Assembly: GCA_964502465.1 (NCBI GenBank)
Contig: CAZCWX010000035.1
Coordinates: 1-25,588, forward strand
Length of the DNA stretch: 25,588 bases
Direction: 5' to 3'
From: CAZCWX01 sp964502465
Lineage (GTDB): Bacteria > Desulfobacterota > Binatia > Bin18
Shown here: positions 10,101 through 17,383 of the stretch, one piece after another
How positions within the stretch are numbered: the stretch's first letter is position 1
Layout: every line of letters begins with the position of its first letter
Translations under genes and position numbers: made by a program
Notes under the pieces: model-generated
The model's input: only the letters and a program-made list of their open reading frames with translations
Told to the model about the DNA's origin: nothing
Database searches by the model: none

Positions 10101-10596
10101 CGAGAAATTTACGCTGCGGGCGGTGACACTCCGCGATCTTTCTGGGAATGTCCATGTGATTCCCAACAGTTCGTTCGACATGGTGACCAATTTCACTAAA
10201 GACTATTCACGCTATCTCCTCGACGTAGGTGTCGCCTACCGGGAAGACGTCGATACGGTGATTAGCACCTTGCGGGAAATTGACGAAGAGATGCGTCACG
10301 ACCCCGAATACGGCAGAGATATGTTGGGGCCGTTGGAGGTGCTGGGGGTGGATCGGTTTGAGGATTCCGCGGTGATCATCCGGGCGCGCCTCACGACGCG
10401 GCCCATTCAGCAGTGGCGCGTCGGCCGTGAGTTTAATCGCCGTATGAAAAAAGTGTTTGACGAGCGTGGTATTGAGATTCCTTTCCCCCATCGTACGCTG
10501 TACTGGGGGGTGCCCAAAGAGAAGTCACAACCGCCCATCCACGTGGCGATGGAGAACCACAAGCCTCCTTTGCTAGGAGAGCAGGGAGGAGATTGA
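7111..10596 (+). CDS. Large MscS-family mechanosensitive channel (MscK/KefA-like)
   Basis: The protein (1161 aa; E. coli MscK is about 1120) begins with a signal-like segment ending near APAQG. A long Gln/Glu/Leu-rich coiled-coil periplasmic region follows (about 40-520), then roughly 11 hydrophobic segments between 540 and 970, as in MscK. The C-terminal MscS core contains VDTGPVLAGVGIFGLAVGFA, a pore-lining Gly/Ala helix, then QSLIKDVINGLFILFED and SVGDVV(T)LRGIGGQVE of the beta domain, and VIPNSSFDMVTNF. It would release solutes upon membrane tension after hypo-osmotic shock. MscK gating in E. coli also depends on K+. ATG 7111 has no clear ribosome site; ATG 7168 (Met20), directly before the hydrophobic stretch and preceded by GAGGTG, is an alternative. 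Confidence 0.92.
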   Translation: MKMRCRSQKGLAARCSPKCMVVVLVGCFVGLGSSRAPAQGLPPAQPPTSQDVERPIQLDTIAARKAAVQTQIDALGAPDPQKKEQEEARLFLDQILNTLITLEETLQKQATYTTQIADLPRRLQELERESTQLERSAPSNFSAVTEQLRDEYQSHIQTAQNEIQELIKQTVAGEVRLASIPKEIEQRVQARARLEKELSAVRQGSAEVSSQVLPQYRAELRALQLQLQETARDALQAEREWLIKQIPLQDALLKVAQVRLERLQQDLDSIKQALGQALQEEQTTLSDTAATMTQQMEQSLDPVAAFVLGTSLETVEIRRATADYRQQFHELSDDVLAQEKQNAQLKQDINRLTALMEKYASGEVPAGHLLSLFERLQRERVGYRDTPVAVLQGHLRVLNEQLFSLDDLLYEFDSREETALADLTVLLSLASAEEQEAAVTEVRQLLDEQRAALRDQQQTLTALVQEVTKLLTLHREYKRQLDEGYLLALNRMFWLRDGEPFSWATFRDALAGGASTGVRLYTVARAAPAYLQDHLFDSLRFWFMLLLVLLVLPWVAYGIHKHLKTQVTFSLADHAERKELPSGKTAALIVIRAAIWPAYLALIAWGYEQVFAHPNEPADLALVRGVQLSALILWVALLSRGILRRNGWAQRFWGFSPELCRLLHRTVLVVCVAAFICLVPRSILLMAPGGGSTALGSLALARLLLLTFQGVMLVLVAIVGRRSSLLMQTVLAQSRENRGFLWRVWPFLHVALLSGVSAIMMLDILGRRYTAEFLWFRMLGSLAVILLWGLMAGVVLPWAFRKLTGYAAVPADSGEPDGAISQSDTARYVTLTRVLCNLVLVLVAVGGILEVWGLTVSWVLTSPAVSTLLARTFVIAVTVGITLVILQISKALTESLLQSKTSRDGVMREAGRKLKTLAPLVQTVIRVMAIFIAALVILEQLGVDTGPVLAGVGIFGLAVGFASQSLIKDVINGLFILFEDSLSVGDVVTLRGIGGQVEKFTLRAVTLRDLSGNVHVIPNSSFDMVTNFTKDYSRYLLDVGVAYREDVDTVISTLREIDEEMRHDPEYGRDMLGPLEVLGVDRFEDSAVIIRARLTTRPIQQWRVGREFNRRMKKVFDERGIEIPFPHRTLYWGVPKEKSQPPIHVAMENHKPPLLGEQGGD

Positions 10597-10645
10597 AAAC
10601 GTGCCTTCCCGGGTTGCGTTTTCAGAGAGAAGTGAGGAGATGCTC

Positions 10646-11341
10646 ATGTATTGTATACTGCGGGGTGGATTGTGGTGTGTCTCTGTCTACGGTTGGTGTA
10701 TCATGCTCTCTGCTCTCGCGTATGCTGCCTGTGGGGAGGCGGTGGAGGACCTGCGTCGCGATTTGACTGTCGAAGAGCAAGGGATACGCACGACCGAACA
10801 GATGGTCCGTACCGCAGTGGCCACGGCCCGTATTCGTGATACTGCGCTCCGCAAAGCGCTGACGCGCCCGCCGGCGGACTACGATCAAGCCCTCGCGCGT
10901 CGCCTGAGTGAACTCCGTCGCACCGCAGTTGAGCCCAAACGTCAAGAGATCGAGCGCCTGCGCCAGCAGCACGAAGAGTCCCGGCGCCAGTGGGAGCACG
11001 ACCATCGACAGCTTTCCATCCAACTCACAGAAGCCCGTGCCGCGTTTCAAACGAAAACCATTTCTCAGGAACAGTACTGTCGTGTCCGTGAGAAATACGC
11101 GCAGGGGTTGCGCCTCTATCTGCAGGGCATCCAGGGGTACCGTACAGGGATGGATCTCTACGCCAGGGCGCTCGACGCCTATGGGGAACGATTTCTCGAA
11201 CCGTATACGCAGGGTTTTACTGATCCCCAACAATGGCAGACTCTCATCAGGCAGCTCGAACGCGGGGATTTTTTGCAAGACCTTCTGGTGCCTATGGCCG
11301 AGAATGTTAGGCGGAATAGCCCATCGGACGTGTCCCCCTGA
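10646..11341 (+). CDS. Secreted coiled-coil protein of unknown function
   Basis: I do not recognise a family. The product has a signal peptide (hydrophobic stretch ending LSALAYAACGE; the Cys is not in a canonical lipobox because Tyr occupies -3) and then about 200 residues that are largely charged and helical. There is a coiled-coil stretch rich in Arg, Gln and Glu (RQEIERLRQQHEESRRQW), and the C-terminal 70 residues are Tyr-rich and could be globular. I chose ATG 10646, with GAGGAG at 10634-10639; the frame stays open to GTG 10601. The gene follows the MscK-like channel by 49 bp on the same strand, so co-transcription and a periplasmic role alongside the channel's own coiled-coil domain are plausible but unproven. 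Confidence 0.7.
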   Translation: MYCILRGGLWCVSVYGWCIMLSALAYAACGEAVEDLRRDLTVEEQGIRTTEQMVRTAVATARIRDTALRKALTRPPADYDQALARRLSELRRTAVEPKRQEIERLRQQHEESRRQWEHDHRQLSIQLTEARAAFQTKTISQEQYCRVREKYAQGLRLYLQGIQGYRTGMDLYARALDAYGERFLEPYTQGFTDPQQWQTLIRQLERGDFLQDLLVPMAENVRRNSPSDVSP

Positions 11342-11374
11342 TTACCTCTCTGTCTAGGTCTAGTGCGTCCTGAC

Positions 11375-11418
11375 AGCCCAACTGCTGAAGCCTTCCAAAG
11401 GGAAATTCAAGTTGGGCT
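11375..11418. repeat. Inverted repeat with 26-nt loop in intergenic region
   Basis: AGCCCAACT (11375-11383) and AGTTGGGCT (11410-11418) are perfect complements, and the match extends imperfectly outward (CCTGACA against TGACAGG). It begins 34 bp after the preceding stop. It could be a weak terminator for the upstream operon, but no T-run follows. The right arm abuts the TTGACA element at 11418, so it could also be regulatory. Confidence 0.45.
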
Positions 11419-11480
11419 TGACAGGCGGAAATTTTAGTCGTACAACCATAATTGACTAATAAGTCAATTATGGTCTAAAA
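11418..11480 (+). promoter_or_regulatory. Promoter with overlapping Rrf2/IscR-like palindromic operator (site 1)
   Basis: TTGACA (11418-11423) is followed after 17 bp by TACAAC (11441-11446), a plausible sigma-70-type promoter. Immediately downstream is a perfect 30-bp inverted repeat (11445-11474) with 13-nt arms ACCATAATTGACT and AGTCAATTATGGT around the spacer AATA. The core TGACTAATAAGTCA (11453-11466) would cover the transcription start. The same 14-mer occurs at 22938-22951, and a variant at 19406-19419. The GACT/AGTC half-sites with an AT-rich spacer resemble IscR type 1 sites, though the spacer is 4 rather than 5 nt. No T-tract follows the hairpin, so a terminator is less likely. The gene served is the coiled-coil gene at 11647. 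The rest of this 305-bp gap (11475-11646) shows no further gene that I can support. Confidence 0.62.
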
Positions 11481-11646
11481 GCCAATTTTGTGCAGACAGT
11501 CAAAAAAGAAGACTCGATCTGATTCAGTAGACAATCCTGAGCAAATGCCTTTCGTGCGAGAATGTCTTCGTGGGAGGCGAACTTTCTCAGTCCGCTAGTA
11601 AAGAGAAAAACGTGGGAACAAAAAAAATAAATAAGGAGGACAGGTT

Positions 11647-12414
11647 ATGTCAGTGAAGAGTTCGTTCCACTTCATGCTCGCCTTGGTGACAGCGTATGGA
11701 TTTGCCTGGCCCTATGCGGGAGGAGCTATTGCAGAAGAGGCTGCGGTAACAAAGGAAACAAGGGTGGTCGAGGAGAAGGAAGCGGCAGTGGAGGACAAGA
11801 AAGTTGAGGTAACTAAAGGAGAAGCCAAGACAGCCGAAGAAGCCACTCCGCTGAAAGCTGAGAGCGGTGAAAAAGCTGAAAGAAAAGATCCCGCTGAGAA
11901 GGCTGCGACAGTAGCAGAAAAGAAGGCCAAAGTCACTGAAAAGAAGGCGGAGGCCGCCAAGGAAGAAGCTGAGGTCATGAAGGAGTCTGCTGCGGTAGCA
12001 GAAAAGAAGGCTGCTGTAGAAACCAAGAAAGCTGAAGTAGCCAAAGAAGAAGCCAAAGCGGCAACCACGGTAGAGAAAAAGAAAGCCGCAGGAGCCAAGG
12101 AAGCCGCGGCGGTGACGAAAGAGGAAGCAGCAGTAGAGGAGAAGAAAACCGCGGTAGAGAAGAAAAAAGCTGAGGTAGCAAAAGAGGAAGCTGAGATTGC
12201 CAGAGAAGAAACGAAGGTAAAGACAGAGACTGGAGCCACAGCGGAAGAAAAGGCCAAGGCTGAAGAGAAGGCTGCCGCACTAGAGGAAAAGGCGGAACAG
12301 GCTGAAAAGAAGGCTAAAGCAGCTGAGAAGAAGACCGACACAGTGCAAGAGCAAACCACCGAAGCGCAGACACAAGGCCAAGATACAAAAGTTGAGCAAG
12401 ACAACGCTGAGTAA
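11647..12414 (+). CDS. Secreted Ala/Lys/Glu-rich repetitive coiled-coil protein
   Basis: The 255-residue product has a signal peptide (hydrophobic 8-27, likely cleavage near AIA/EEA) and then an almost pure Ala, Lys, Glu, Val, Thr sequence with repeated 7-residue units such as AEKKAAV, ETKKAEV and AKEEAEV. That is a heptad pattern predicting one long, highly charged helix or coiled coil. The DNA repeats too. No Cys is present after the signal, and there is no obvious membrane anchor. The composition recalls LEA-like or other hydrophilic stress proteins and structural coiled coils, but low-complexity sequence makes any homology call unsafe. ATG 11647 is preceded by AAGGAGGACAGGTT. An operator-like palindrome 180 bp upstream suggests regulated expression. 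The opposite-strand open frame is a composition artefact. Confidence 0.8.
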   Translation: MSVKSSFHFMLALVTAYGFAWPYAGGAIAEEAAVTKETRVVEEKEAAVEDKKVEVTKGEAKTAEEATPLKAESGEKAERKDPAEKAATVAEKKAKVTEKKAEAAKEEAEVMKESAAVAEKKAAVETKKAEVAKEEAKAATTVEKKKAAGAKEAAAVTKEEAAVEEKKTAVEKKKAEVAKEEAEIAREETKVKTETGATAEEKAKAEEKAAALEEKAEQAEKKAKAAEKKTDTVQEQTTEAQTQGQDTKVEQDNAE

Positions 12415-12428
12415 AATTCTCTTTCCCT

Positions 12429-12471
12429 GCGACCGGGGGAGATCTTCCTCGGTCGCAAAGGCTTTCGTTTA
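12429..12471. terminator. Shared terminator between convergent genes
   Basis: A 12-bp stem (12429-12440 pairing with 12445-12456, two G-T wobbles, GATC loop) starting GCGACCGGGGGA is followed on the + strand by the T-rich GCTTTCGTTTATT. It lies between the convergent coiled-coil gene (ends 12414) and the GH13 gene (ends 12506) and probably serves both. Confidence 0.75.
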
Positions 12472-12505
12472 TTGCCCTTCTCTGTTGTGTTGAGTACCGA
12501 TGTTT

Positions 12506-14017
12506 TCAAGACACGACAAGCACCACACCGCTGCGCGGGTCCAGAGGTAATTTGTTCAGCATTCCAGAGGCGAGCGACCACTTTGTCTCATTCCATACGT
12601 CTCGTAACTCACCCTCGCTACGGCCAAGTGGCTGAACAGAAAGGGTGAGCTGTCTGGTAGTTGATGCGGTGTTCAGGGCAATGACCAACACGTCTGTGTC
12701 CAAGGTGCGCCCAAACGCATATACCCCCTTGTCTGCGTACAGGCGCGTGTAGCTGCCACGTCGTAAGGCAGGATGTGCGTGTCGCAAGGCGATGCACTTC
12801 TTGACGAACGCCAGCAGTTCGTGATCCCAGCGAGCAGGGTCCCAAGGGAACGCTCTCCGGCAGTCCGGATCATGCCTGCCTGGCAGTCCAATCTCATCGC
12901 CATAATACAGGCATGGTGCGCCCGGGGAAGTGAACAGAAAAAGGAGGGCGAGTTGGAGGGCTCTCTTATCGTCGCTGACGCTGGTGAGGAAACGAGGTGT
13001 GTCGTGACTATTAAGCAAATTGAACTGTACCGCGGTAATCGCGGGATCGTAGAGGCTGAGGATCTCGTCAATCCGGTCGGCGAACTGCGGAGCCGTGAGC
13101 GAACGGACCTCACGATAACTGCCAGCCCGGTGCGTCTCGCGCATATCTAAGTGCTCCCCGCCGAAAAAGCCCAAGCAAGCTTTCGTCAGGGGGTAATTCA
13201 TGACCGCATCGAACTGATCACCTTGCAGCCACCGTTGTGCCTCATGCCAAATCTCGCCGACGAGATAGGCGTCTGGGTTCACCGCCTTCACCCGGCGGCG
13301 GAACTCTTGCCAAAATGCGTCGTCGTCGATTTCTGTCGGGACATCGAGGCGCCAGCCGTCGATGCCAAACTGAATCCAGTGCGTGGCGACATTCCAGAGG
13401 AATTCGCGAACGGCTGGGGTATCAGTATTAAACTTTGGCAGGGCGGGCAGATCCCACCAGGCTTTATAGCCAAAAGCCTTTAAGCTGCCAATCCCGCTGC
13501 GCAAGGCTGCGCGCGCTTCTGGATCGGGGTGCGTCGCGAAGTGGCGGCGACCGTAGAGACGATCTGGATCAAAGTGAAACCAATCCACATACGGGGAGGC
13601 GGCACCGTTCTCTAAGGTATGATGGAATTGCCAGAAGCCGCGGCTAGCGTGGTTGAAAACCCCATCGAGGATAATGCGGATATTGCGCGTATGCGCGGCA
13701 TCAAGCAAGCTGCGAAAAGCAGCATTTCCTCCCAAGAGGGGATCGACGTGAAAGTAGTCGTAAATATGGTATCGGTGATTCGCCGCCGATGCAAAGATAG
13801 GGTTCAGATACATGGCGGTGACGCCGAGGTCGTGCAGGTGGTCAAGGTGTTCAAGGATGCCGAACAGATCTCCGCCCTTAAAGCCGAACGGCGTTGGTGG
13901 GCTCTCCCACGGCTCAAGGTTGAGATTCTTGCCCAAACGACCACTAGTGGCAAAGCGGTCAGGGAAGATCTGATAGAAAACTGCGTCTGGCACCCAATCC
14001 GGTGTAACGATCCGCAT
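12506..14017 (-). CDS. GH13 alpha-glucosidase, cyclomaltodextrinase/neopullulanase type
   Basis: This 503-residue cytoplasmic enzyme (no signal peptide) should hydrolyse maltodextrins, cyclodextrins or pullulan-like oligosaccharides. It starts directly with the catalytic domain (PDAVFYQIFPDRF) and lacks the CBM34-like N domain of classical neopullulanases. GH13 regions seen are DGVFNH (118-123), GWRLDVPTE with nucleophile D225, VGEIWHEA with acid E255, MNYP (273-276), and NLLNSHDT with H338-D339. The C-terminal beta domain ends at VVLVVS. I chose the start at 14017 because AAGGAAGGG lies just upstream; the open frame continues to 14095, but with no ribosome site there. It diverges from the K+ channel gene with an 80-bp gap. 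The exact substrate cannot be read from sequence; a role in recycling GlgE-pathway glucan is inference. Confidence 0.9.
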   Translation of the reverse strand: MRIVTPDWVPDAVFYQIFPDRFATSGRLGKNLNLEPWESPPTPFGFKGGDLFGILEHLDHLHDLGVTAMYLNPIFASAANHRYHIYDYFHVDPLLGGNAAFRSLLDAAHTRNIRIILDGVFNHASRGFWQFHHTLENGAASPYVDWFHFDPDRLYGRRHFATHPDPEARAALRSGIGSLKAFGYKAWWDLPALPKFNTDTPAVREFLWNVATHWIQFGIDGWRLDVPTEIDDDAFWQEFRRRVKAVNPDAYLVGEIWHEAQRWLQGDQFDAVMNYPLTKACLGFFGGEHLDMRETHRAGSYREVRSLTAPQFADRIDEILSLYDPAITAVQFNLLNSHDTPRFLTSVSDDKRALQLALLFLFTSPGAPCLYYGDEIGLPGRHDPDCRRAFPWDPARWDHELLAFVKKCIALRHAHPALRRGSYTRLYADKGVYAFGRTLDTDVLVIALNTASTTRQLTLSVQPLGRSEGELRDVWNETKWSLASGMLNKLPLDPRSGVVLVVS

Positions 14018-14097
14018 AACCCTTCCTTCAGACAGTTTATGACTCAGCCGTTTCTCATACATCGACTGCCCAGAGGAAGACAGACCAGGGCACACTC

Positions 14098-15801
14098 ATG
14101 AAGTTTCTTGGTGCACAATTGTCGTATTTCTTAGGCGAGCGGGAACTACGGCGCAATATTGGGGCGCTGTTCAAATACGTGGGGTTCTTACTGGGGGTGA
14201 TTGCCGCCTTTTCTGTCACGTTTCATCTAATCATGTTCTATGTCGAAAGGCAGTACCATTCCTGGCTCACCGGCGTCTACTGGACGCTCACCGTGATGAG
14301 TACTCTGGGATTTGGTGACATTACCTTTAGCAGCGATATTGGACGGCTGTTCAGTATCGTCGTTCTGTTGTCAGGCATTGTCTTGCTGTTAATTGTTCTT
14401 CCCTTTGCTTTCATTCGGTTTTTCTATGCGCCCTGGATCGAGGCTCGAATGCGGTTACAGGCGCCTCGTGAAGCCCCAGCCCACGTGAGTGGGCATGTGC
14501 TGATCTGTACCTATGATACGATTGTGCCAGGACTGATCGAACGGTTGCGGCTGCGTAACATTCCCTATTTCGTTATTGAGTCAGATCCCGCAGTAGCCGC
14601 ACGCATGCACGGGGATGGTATATCGGTCGTCTCTGGTGAGGTTGACAGCCGGGCGACATACGAAAATTTACGGGTGGCTCAGGCGCGCTTAGTCCTTGCC
14701 AATAGTGAGGATACAATCAACACAAATATTACCCTGACTGTTCGTGAAGTTGCTCCGCAGGTCCCCATTGTTGGTATTGTTGACAATGAAGACTCGATTG
14801 ACGTCCTGGAACTCAGCGGCTGTCCCTATGTGTTGCCATTGAAGCAGCGACTAGGAGAACGGTTGGCTAATCGCGTAAATACTGGACATGCACAGGCGCA
14901 TGTTATCGGCAGTTTCAGAGACCTGCAGATCGCGGAGTTTCCCGTGCGGAACACGCCACTGGCCGGCCGCACGATTCGTGAGACGCGGCTACGAGAGGTT
15001 ATCGGAGTCAACGTGATTGGCGTCTGGGAGCGCGGGCGATTGTTGCCAGCACGCCCTGAGATGCACCTTTCCGATGTCAGTGTGCTAGTTGTGGCAGGAA
15101 CCGCAGCGCAGATCCTCGAACTCGATACGTTACTGGTGATCTATGATACGAATTACAATCCTGTCTTGGTCATCGGTGGTGGGAAAGTAGGGTGTGCTGC
15201 TGCCCGTGCGCTTACCCAGCGAGGCATTCCGGTGCACTTGGTCGACCGAAATGAACTATTACGCGAACAGCTCGCTGACATTGCGGATCAACTGTTCATC
15301 GGCGATGCTGCGGATCGTGCGGTCCTAATGCGTGCAGGGTTGCACGAGGCGCCCGCGGTGCTGCTCACGACCAACGACGATGCAATGAACATTTATCTTG
15401 CGGTCTACTGCCGCCGGCTCAATCCCAAGCTCCATATCATCAGCCGCATCACGCATGAGAGAAACCTTGAAGCGGTCCACCGTGCTGGCGCGGATTTCGT
15501 GCTCAGCTACGCATCGCTCGGTGTGGAGTCCATTTTGTCTTTCTTACATGGCCGCGAGTTGATGATCCTGGGAGAAGATGTCGAACTCTTTGCCGTCCCG
15601 CTTCCTCCGTCGTTAGCCGGTCGGACGCTAGCTGAGAGTGATATTGGAGCCGGCACCGGCCTCAATGTCATTGGTATTCAACAAAATGGACGTGTGGTCA
15701 CGAATCCTCCTGCGGCGACGACGTTAGTCCAGGGAAGTGAATTGTTCATGATAGGCAGCCCCCAACAGCACCAGGTATTTACTGAGAGGTTTAGCCTATG
15801 A
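14098..15801 (+). CDS. Potassium channel with two RCK (TrkA-N/TrkA-C) units
   Basis: The protein (567 aa) has two TM helices (about 24-48 and 82-109) flanking a pore loop with the K+ filter TLGFGD (69-74). Two cytoplasmic RCK units follow. RCK1-N is about 132-235 and begins HVLICTYDTIVPGL, where the usual Gly-rich nucleotide loop is lost. TrkA-C1 is about 268-345. RCK2-N is about 355-470 with an intact IGGGKVG loop and an acidic D383. TrkA-C2 is about 488-566. This is an MthK/Kch-like ligand-gated K+ channel. TrkA-C domains are established c-di-AMP binding sites in several K+ proteins, so the diadenylate cyclase 10 kb away may be relevant, but this is inferred. ATG 14098 has only a weak ribosome site. 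It is divergent to the GH13 gene. Confidence 0.92.
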   Translation: MKFLGAQLSYFLGERELRRNIGALFKYVGFLLGVIAAFSVTFHLIMFYVERQYHSWLTGVYWTLTVMSTLGFGDITFSSDIGRLFSIVVLLSGIVLLLIVLPFAFIRFFYAPWIEARMRLQAPREAPAHVSGHVLICTYDTIVPGLIERLRLRNIPYFVIESDPAVAARMHGDGISVVSGEVDSRATYENLRVAQARLVLANSEDTINTNITLTVREVAPQVPIVGIVDNEDSIDVLELSGCPYVLPLKQRLGERLANRVNTGHAQAHVIGSFRDLQIAEFPVRNTPLAGRTIRETRLREVIGVNVIGVWERGRLLPARPEMHLSDVSVLVVAGTAAQILELDTLLVIYDTNYNPVLVIGGGKVGCAAARALTQRGIPVHLVDRNELLREQLADIADQLFIGDAADRAVLMRAGLHEAPAVLLTTNDDAMNIYLAVYCRRLNPKLHIISRITHERNLEAVHRAGADFVLSYASLGVESILSFLHGRELMILGEDVELFAVPLPPSLAGRTLAESDIGAGTGLNVIGIQQNGRVVTNPPAATTLVQGSELFMIGSPQQHQVFTERFSL

Positions 15802-15881
15802 AACGTAAAGAGGAAGAGGTGGAGCGAGACTAAATCGGGCCACACAACTTTGGTACATTTCACTGGAAGGTTACCTCGGTG

Positions 15882-15943
15882 CTGTCTGCTGAGCGGAGCG
15901 AAGCATCTCTAGGAGAGGCCCTTGGTTGCACTCAGGGTGACAG
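15882..15943. repeat. Small structured repeat candidate with terminal inverted repeats
   Basis: Within the 183-bp gap before the YihY gene lies a 62-bp element bounded by CTGTC-tg-CTGAG (15882-15893) and CTCAG-ggt-GACAG (15931-15943), with an inner CTCTAGGAGAG hairpin. The segment GCTGAGCGGAGCGAAGC resembles short palindromic repeats dispersed in many environmental bacterial genomes. Only one copy is in this window, so the multi-copy nature is unproven. Confidence 0.5.
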
Positions 15944-15984
15944 GCAGAGTAAGCTTTTCATTCGTACAATTTGGACGTTGAGAC

Positions 15985-17289
15985 ATGCCCTGCAATGCAT
16001 TGCTCCGATATTCCTGGTGCAGGTGGGTTTTTCGTCTCGTCATAGCTGCGAGCGAGAAATTTCAAGATGACCTGCTCAGCCTGCGTGCCATGGGTCTGAC
16101 ATACACGACACTGCTCTCGCTCGCCCCGTTTCTGGCCGTAACCTTCGCGATGCTGAAAGCCTTTGGTGCGCACAACCAACTCGAACCGTTCCTCTCTCGC
16201 GCCTTTGAACCGTTAGGCCCAGAGGGAGGAGAGATCACGCGGAGAGTCGTTGAATTTGTTGACAACCTGCGGGTTGGAGTCCTTGGGGCGGTGGGGATAG
16301 CCACCTTATTTTACACGGTCATCTCGCTGATCGGACAAATCGAGGACGCGCTCAATTGTCTTTGGCAGGTCCGTCAGGCTCGCAGTTGGACACAACGATT
16401 TCGCGATTATCTGAGTGTGGTGCTGGTGGGGCCAGTTTTTGTTTTTACGGCTTTTGCGCTCACTGCGTCGGCCCAAAGCTACTGGCTCATCCAGTGGCTG
16501 GTAACAATCACGCCGTTCGAGTTCATTGTCACTATGGCCACTCGCATCATGCCTTTTTTGTTTCTGTGTGTGGGGTTTACTCTGGTGTATTGGTTTCTCC
16601 CCAACACCCGAGTCCGCTTGTCTTCGGCGCTGATTGGTGGCGCAGTGGCGGCAATCCTGTGGCAATTGGCCGGGGTGGGATTTACTACGTTCGTGGCGAG
16701 TTCAACCCACTACGCGGCAGTCTATTCGAGTTTCGCGATTCTCATCATTTTTTTGCTCTGGCTCTATGTCGGCTGGCTGATCGTTCTGGTGGGGGGAGAG
16801 GTTTCTTACTTTCACCAGTATCCTCTGCTCGTATCCAGGAAAGGGCGGTACCGGAAAAACATTTCACTACCGGAAGAACGGTGGGCACTGGAAATGCTCG
16901 CGGAGATCACGAAACGGTATCTTTCTGGACAATCTCCCTGGAATCTGACAGCACTGGCCGCGGCAGGTGGCCCCCCTCTTGCCCAGGTTGAGAATTTCAT
17001 TGATGCGTGTGTGCAGCGCGGCATCCTTTTACGGGCTCTGCAACCCGAAGGCGTCTCATTGGCACGTCCACCAGAACAGGTCGCGGTCACTGAGATCTTC
17101 GATTTACTTCATGACCGAGACGCTACTGACCTCACTGGCGAAGGCAATGACCCTGTTGCCCGGACTTTGTCTCGGCGGGATCAAGCCGTCCGTCAAGCAC
17201 TTACAGGAATAACGCTGAAATCGTTGATCTCCGTGACGAATGCGGGTATCGCGGAGGTGGCTACCGCTCCGTGCCAACCCAAGAGGTAG
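15985..17289 (+). CDS. YihY/BrkB family inner-membrane protein with C-terminal winged-helix-like domain
   Basis: The product (434 aa) has the six-TM YihY (formerly RNase BN-like) core. Family features are RAMGLTYTTLLSLAPFLAV after the first helix, DALNCLWQVRQARSW, PNTRVRLSSALIGG and the last TM LLWLYVGWLIVLVGGEVSY. After about residue 285 comes a soluble tail whose ERWALEMLAEI ... GVSLARPPEQVAVTEIFDLL (356 onward) looks like an Rrf2-type winged helix without the Cys ligands. The family is widespread and its biochemical role is unsettled. ATG 15985 directly follows an in-frame stop at 15979-15981, so the start cannot lie upstream; its ribosome site is weak. The C-terminal GITLKSL fits the usual end of the family, so I do not invoke a frameshift. 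Confidence 0.9.
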   Translation: MPCNALLRYSWCRWVFRLVIAASEKFQDDLLSLRAMGLTYTTLLSLAPFLAVTFAMLKAFGAHNQLEPFLSRAFEPLGPEGGEITRRVVEFVDNLRVGVLGAVGIATLFYTVISLIGQIEDALNCLWQVRQARSWTQRFRDYLSVVLVGPVFVFTAFALTASAQSYWLIQWLVTITPFEFIVTMATRIMPFLFLCVGFTLVYWFLPNTRVRLSSALIGGAVAAILWQLAGVGFTTFVASSTHYAAVYSSFAILIIFLLWLYVGWLIVLVGGEVSYFHQYPLLVSRKGRYRKNISLPEERWALEMLAEITKRYLSGQSPWNLTALAAAGGPPLAQVENFIDACVQRGILLRALQPEGVSLARPPEQVAVTEIFDLLHDRDATDLTGEGNDPVARTLSRRDQAVRQALTGITLKSLISVTNAGIAEVATAPCQPKR

Positions 17290-17383
17290 CACGGTTACTG
17301 CGGTTATTGGAAAGCAGTGCTGCGACAGAACCACAGCAGCTGTGAACATGCCGAAGAACATTTCTTCAGGAGTAGCAATTTGC

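Noticed and set aside
9591..10196. 201-aa minus-strand open frame inside the MscS core
   Set aside because: It is antisense to the most conserved channel region and its Thr/Ser/Arg-rich product matches nothing.
11445..11474. Reading the 30-bp inverted repeat as a rho-independent terminator
   Set aside because: AT-rich stem without a following T-run, and the core recurs at other promoters, so an operator is the better explanation.
11712..12581. 289-aa minus-strand open frame opposite the coiled-coil gene
   Set aside because: Ser/Ala/Phe low-complexity product that mirrors the Lys/Glu/Ala codons on the other strand; no ribosome site, and it crosses the terminator at 12429-12456.
17206..17344. 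+ strand frame at the end of the YihY gene reading NAEIVDLRDECGYRGGG
   Set aside because: It looked like a frameshifted tail, but the in-frame YihY end (ITLKSL) fits the family and the alternative frame has no start codon or ribosome site.
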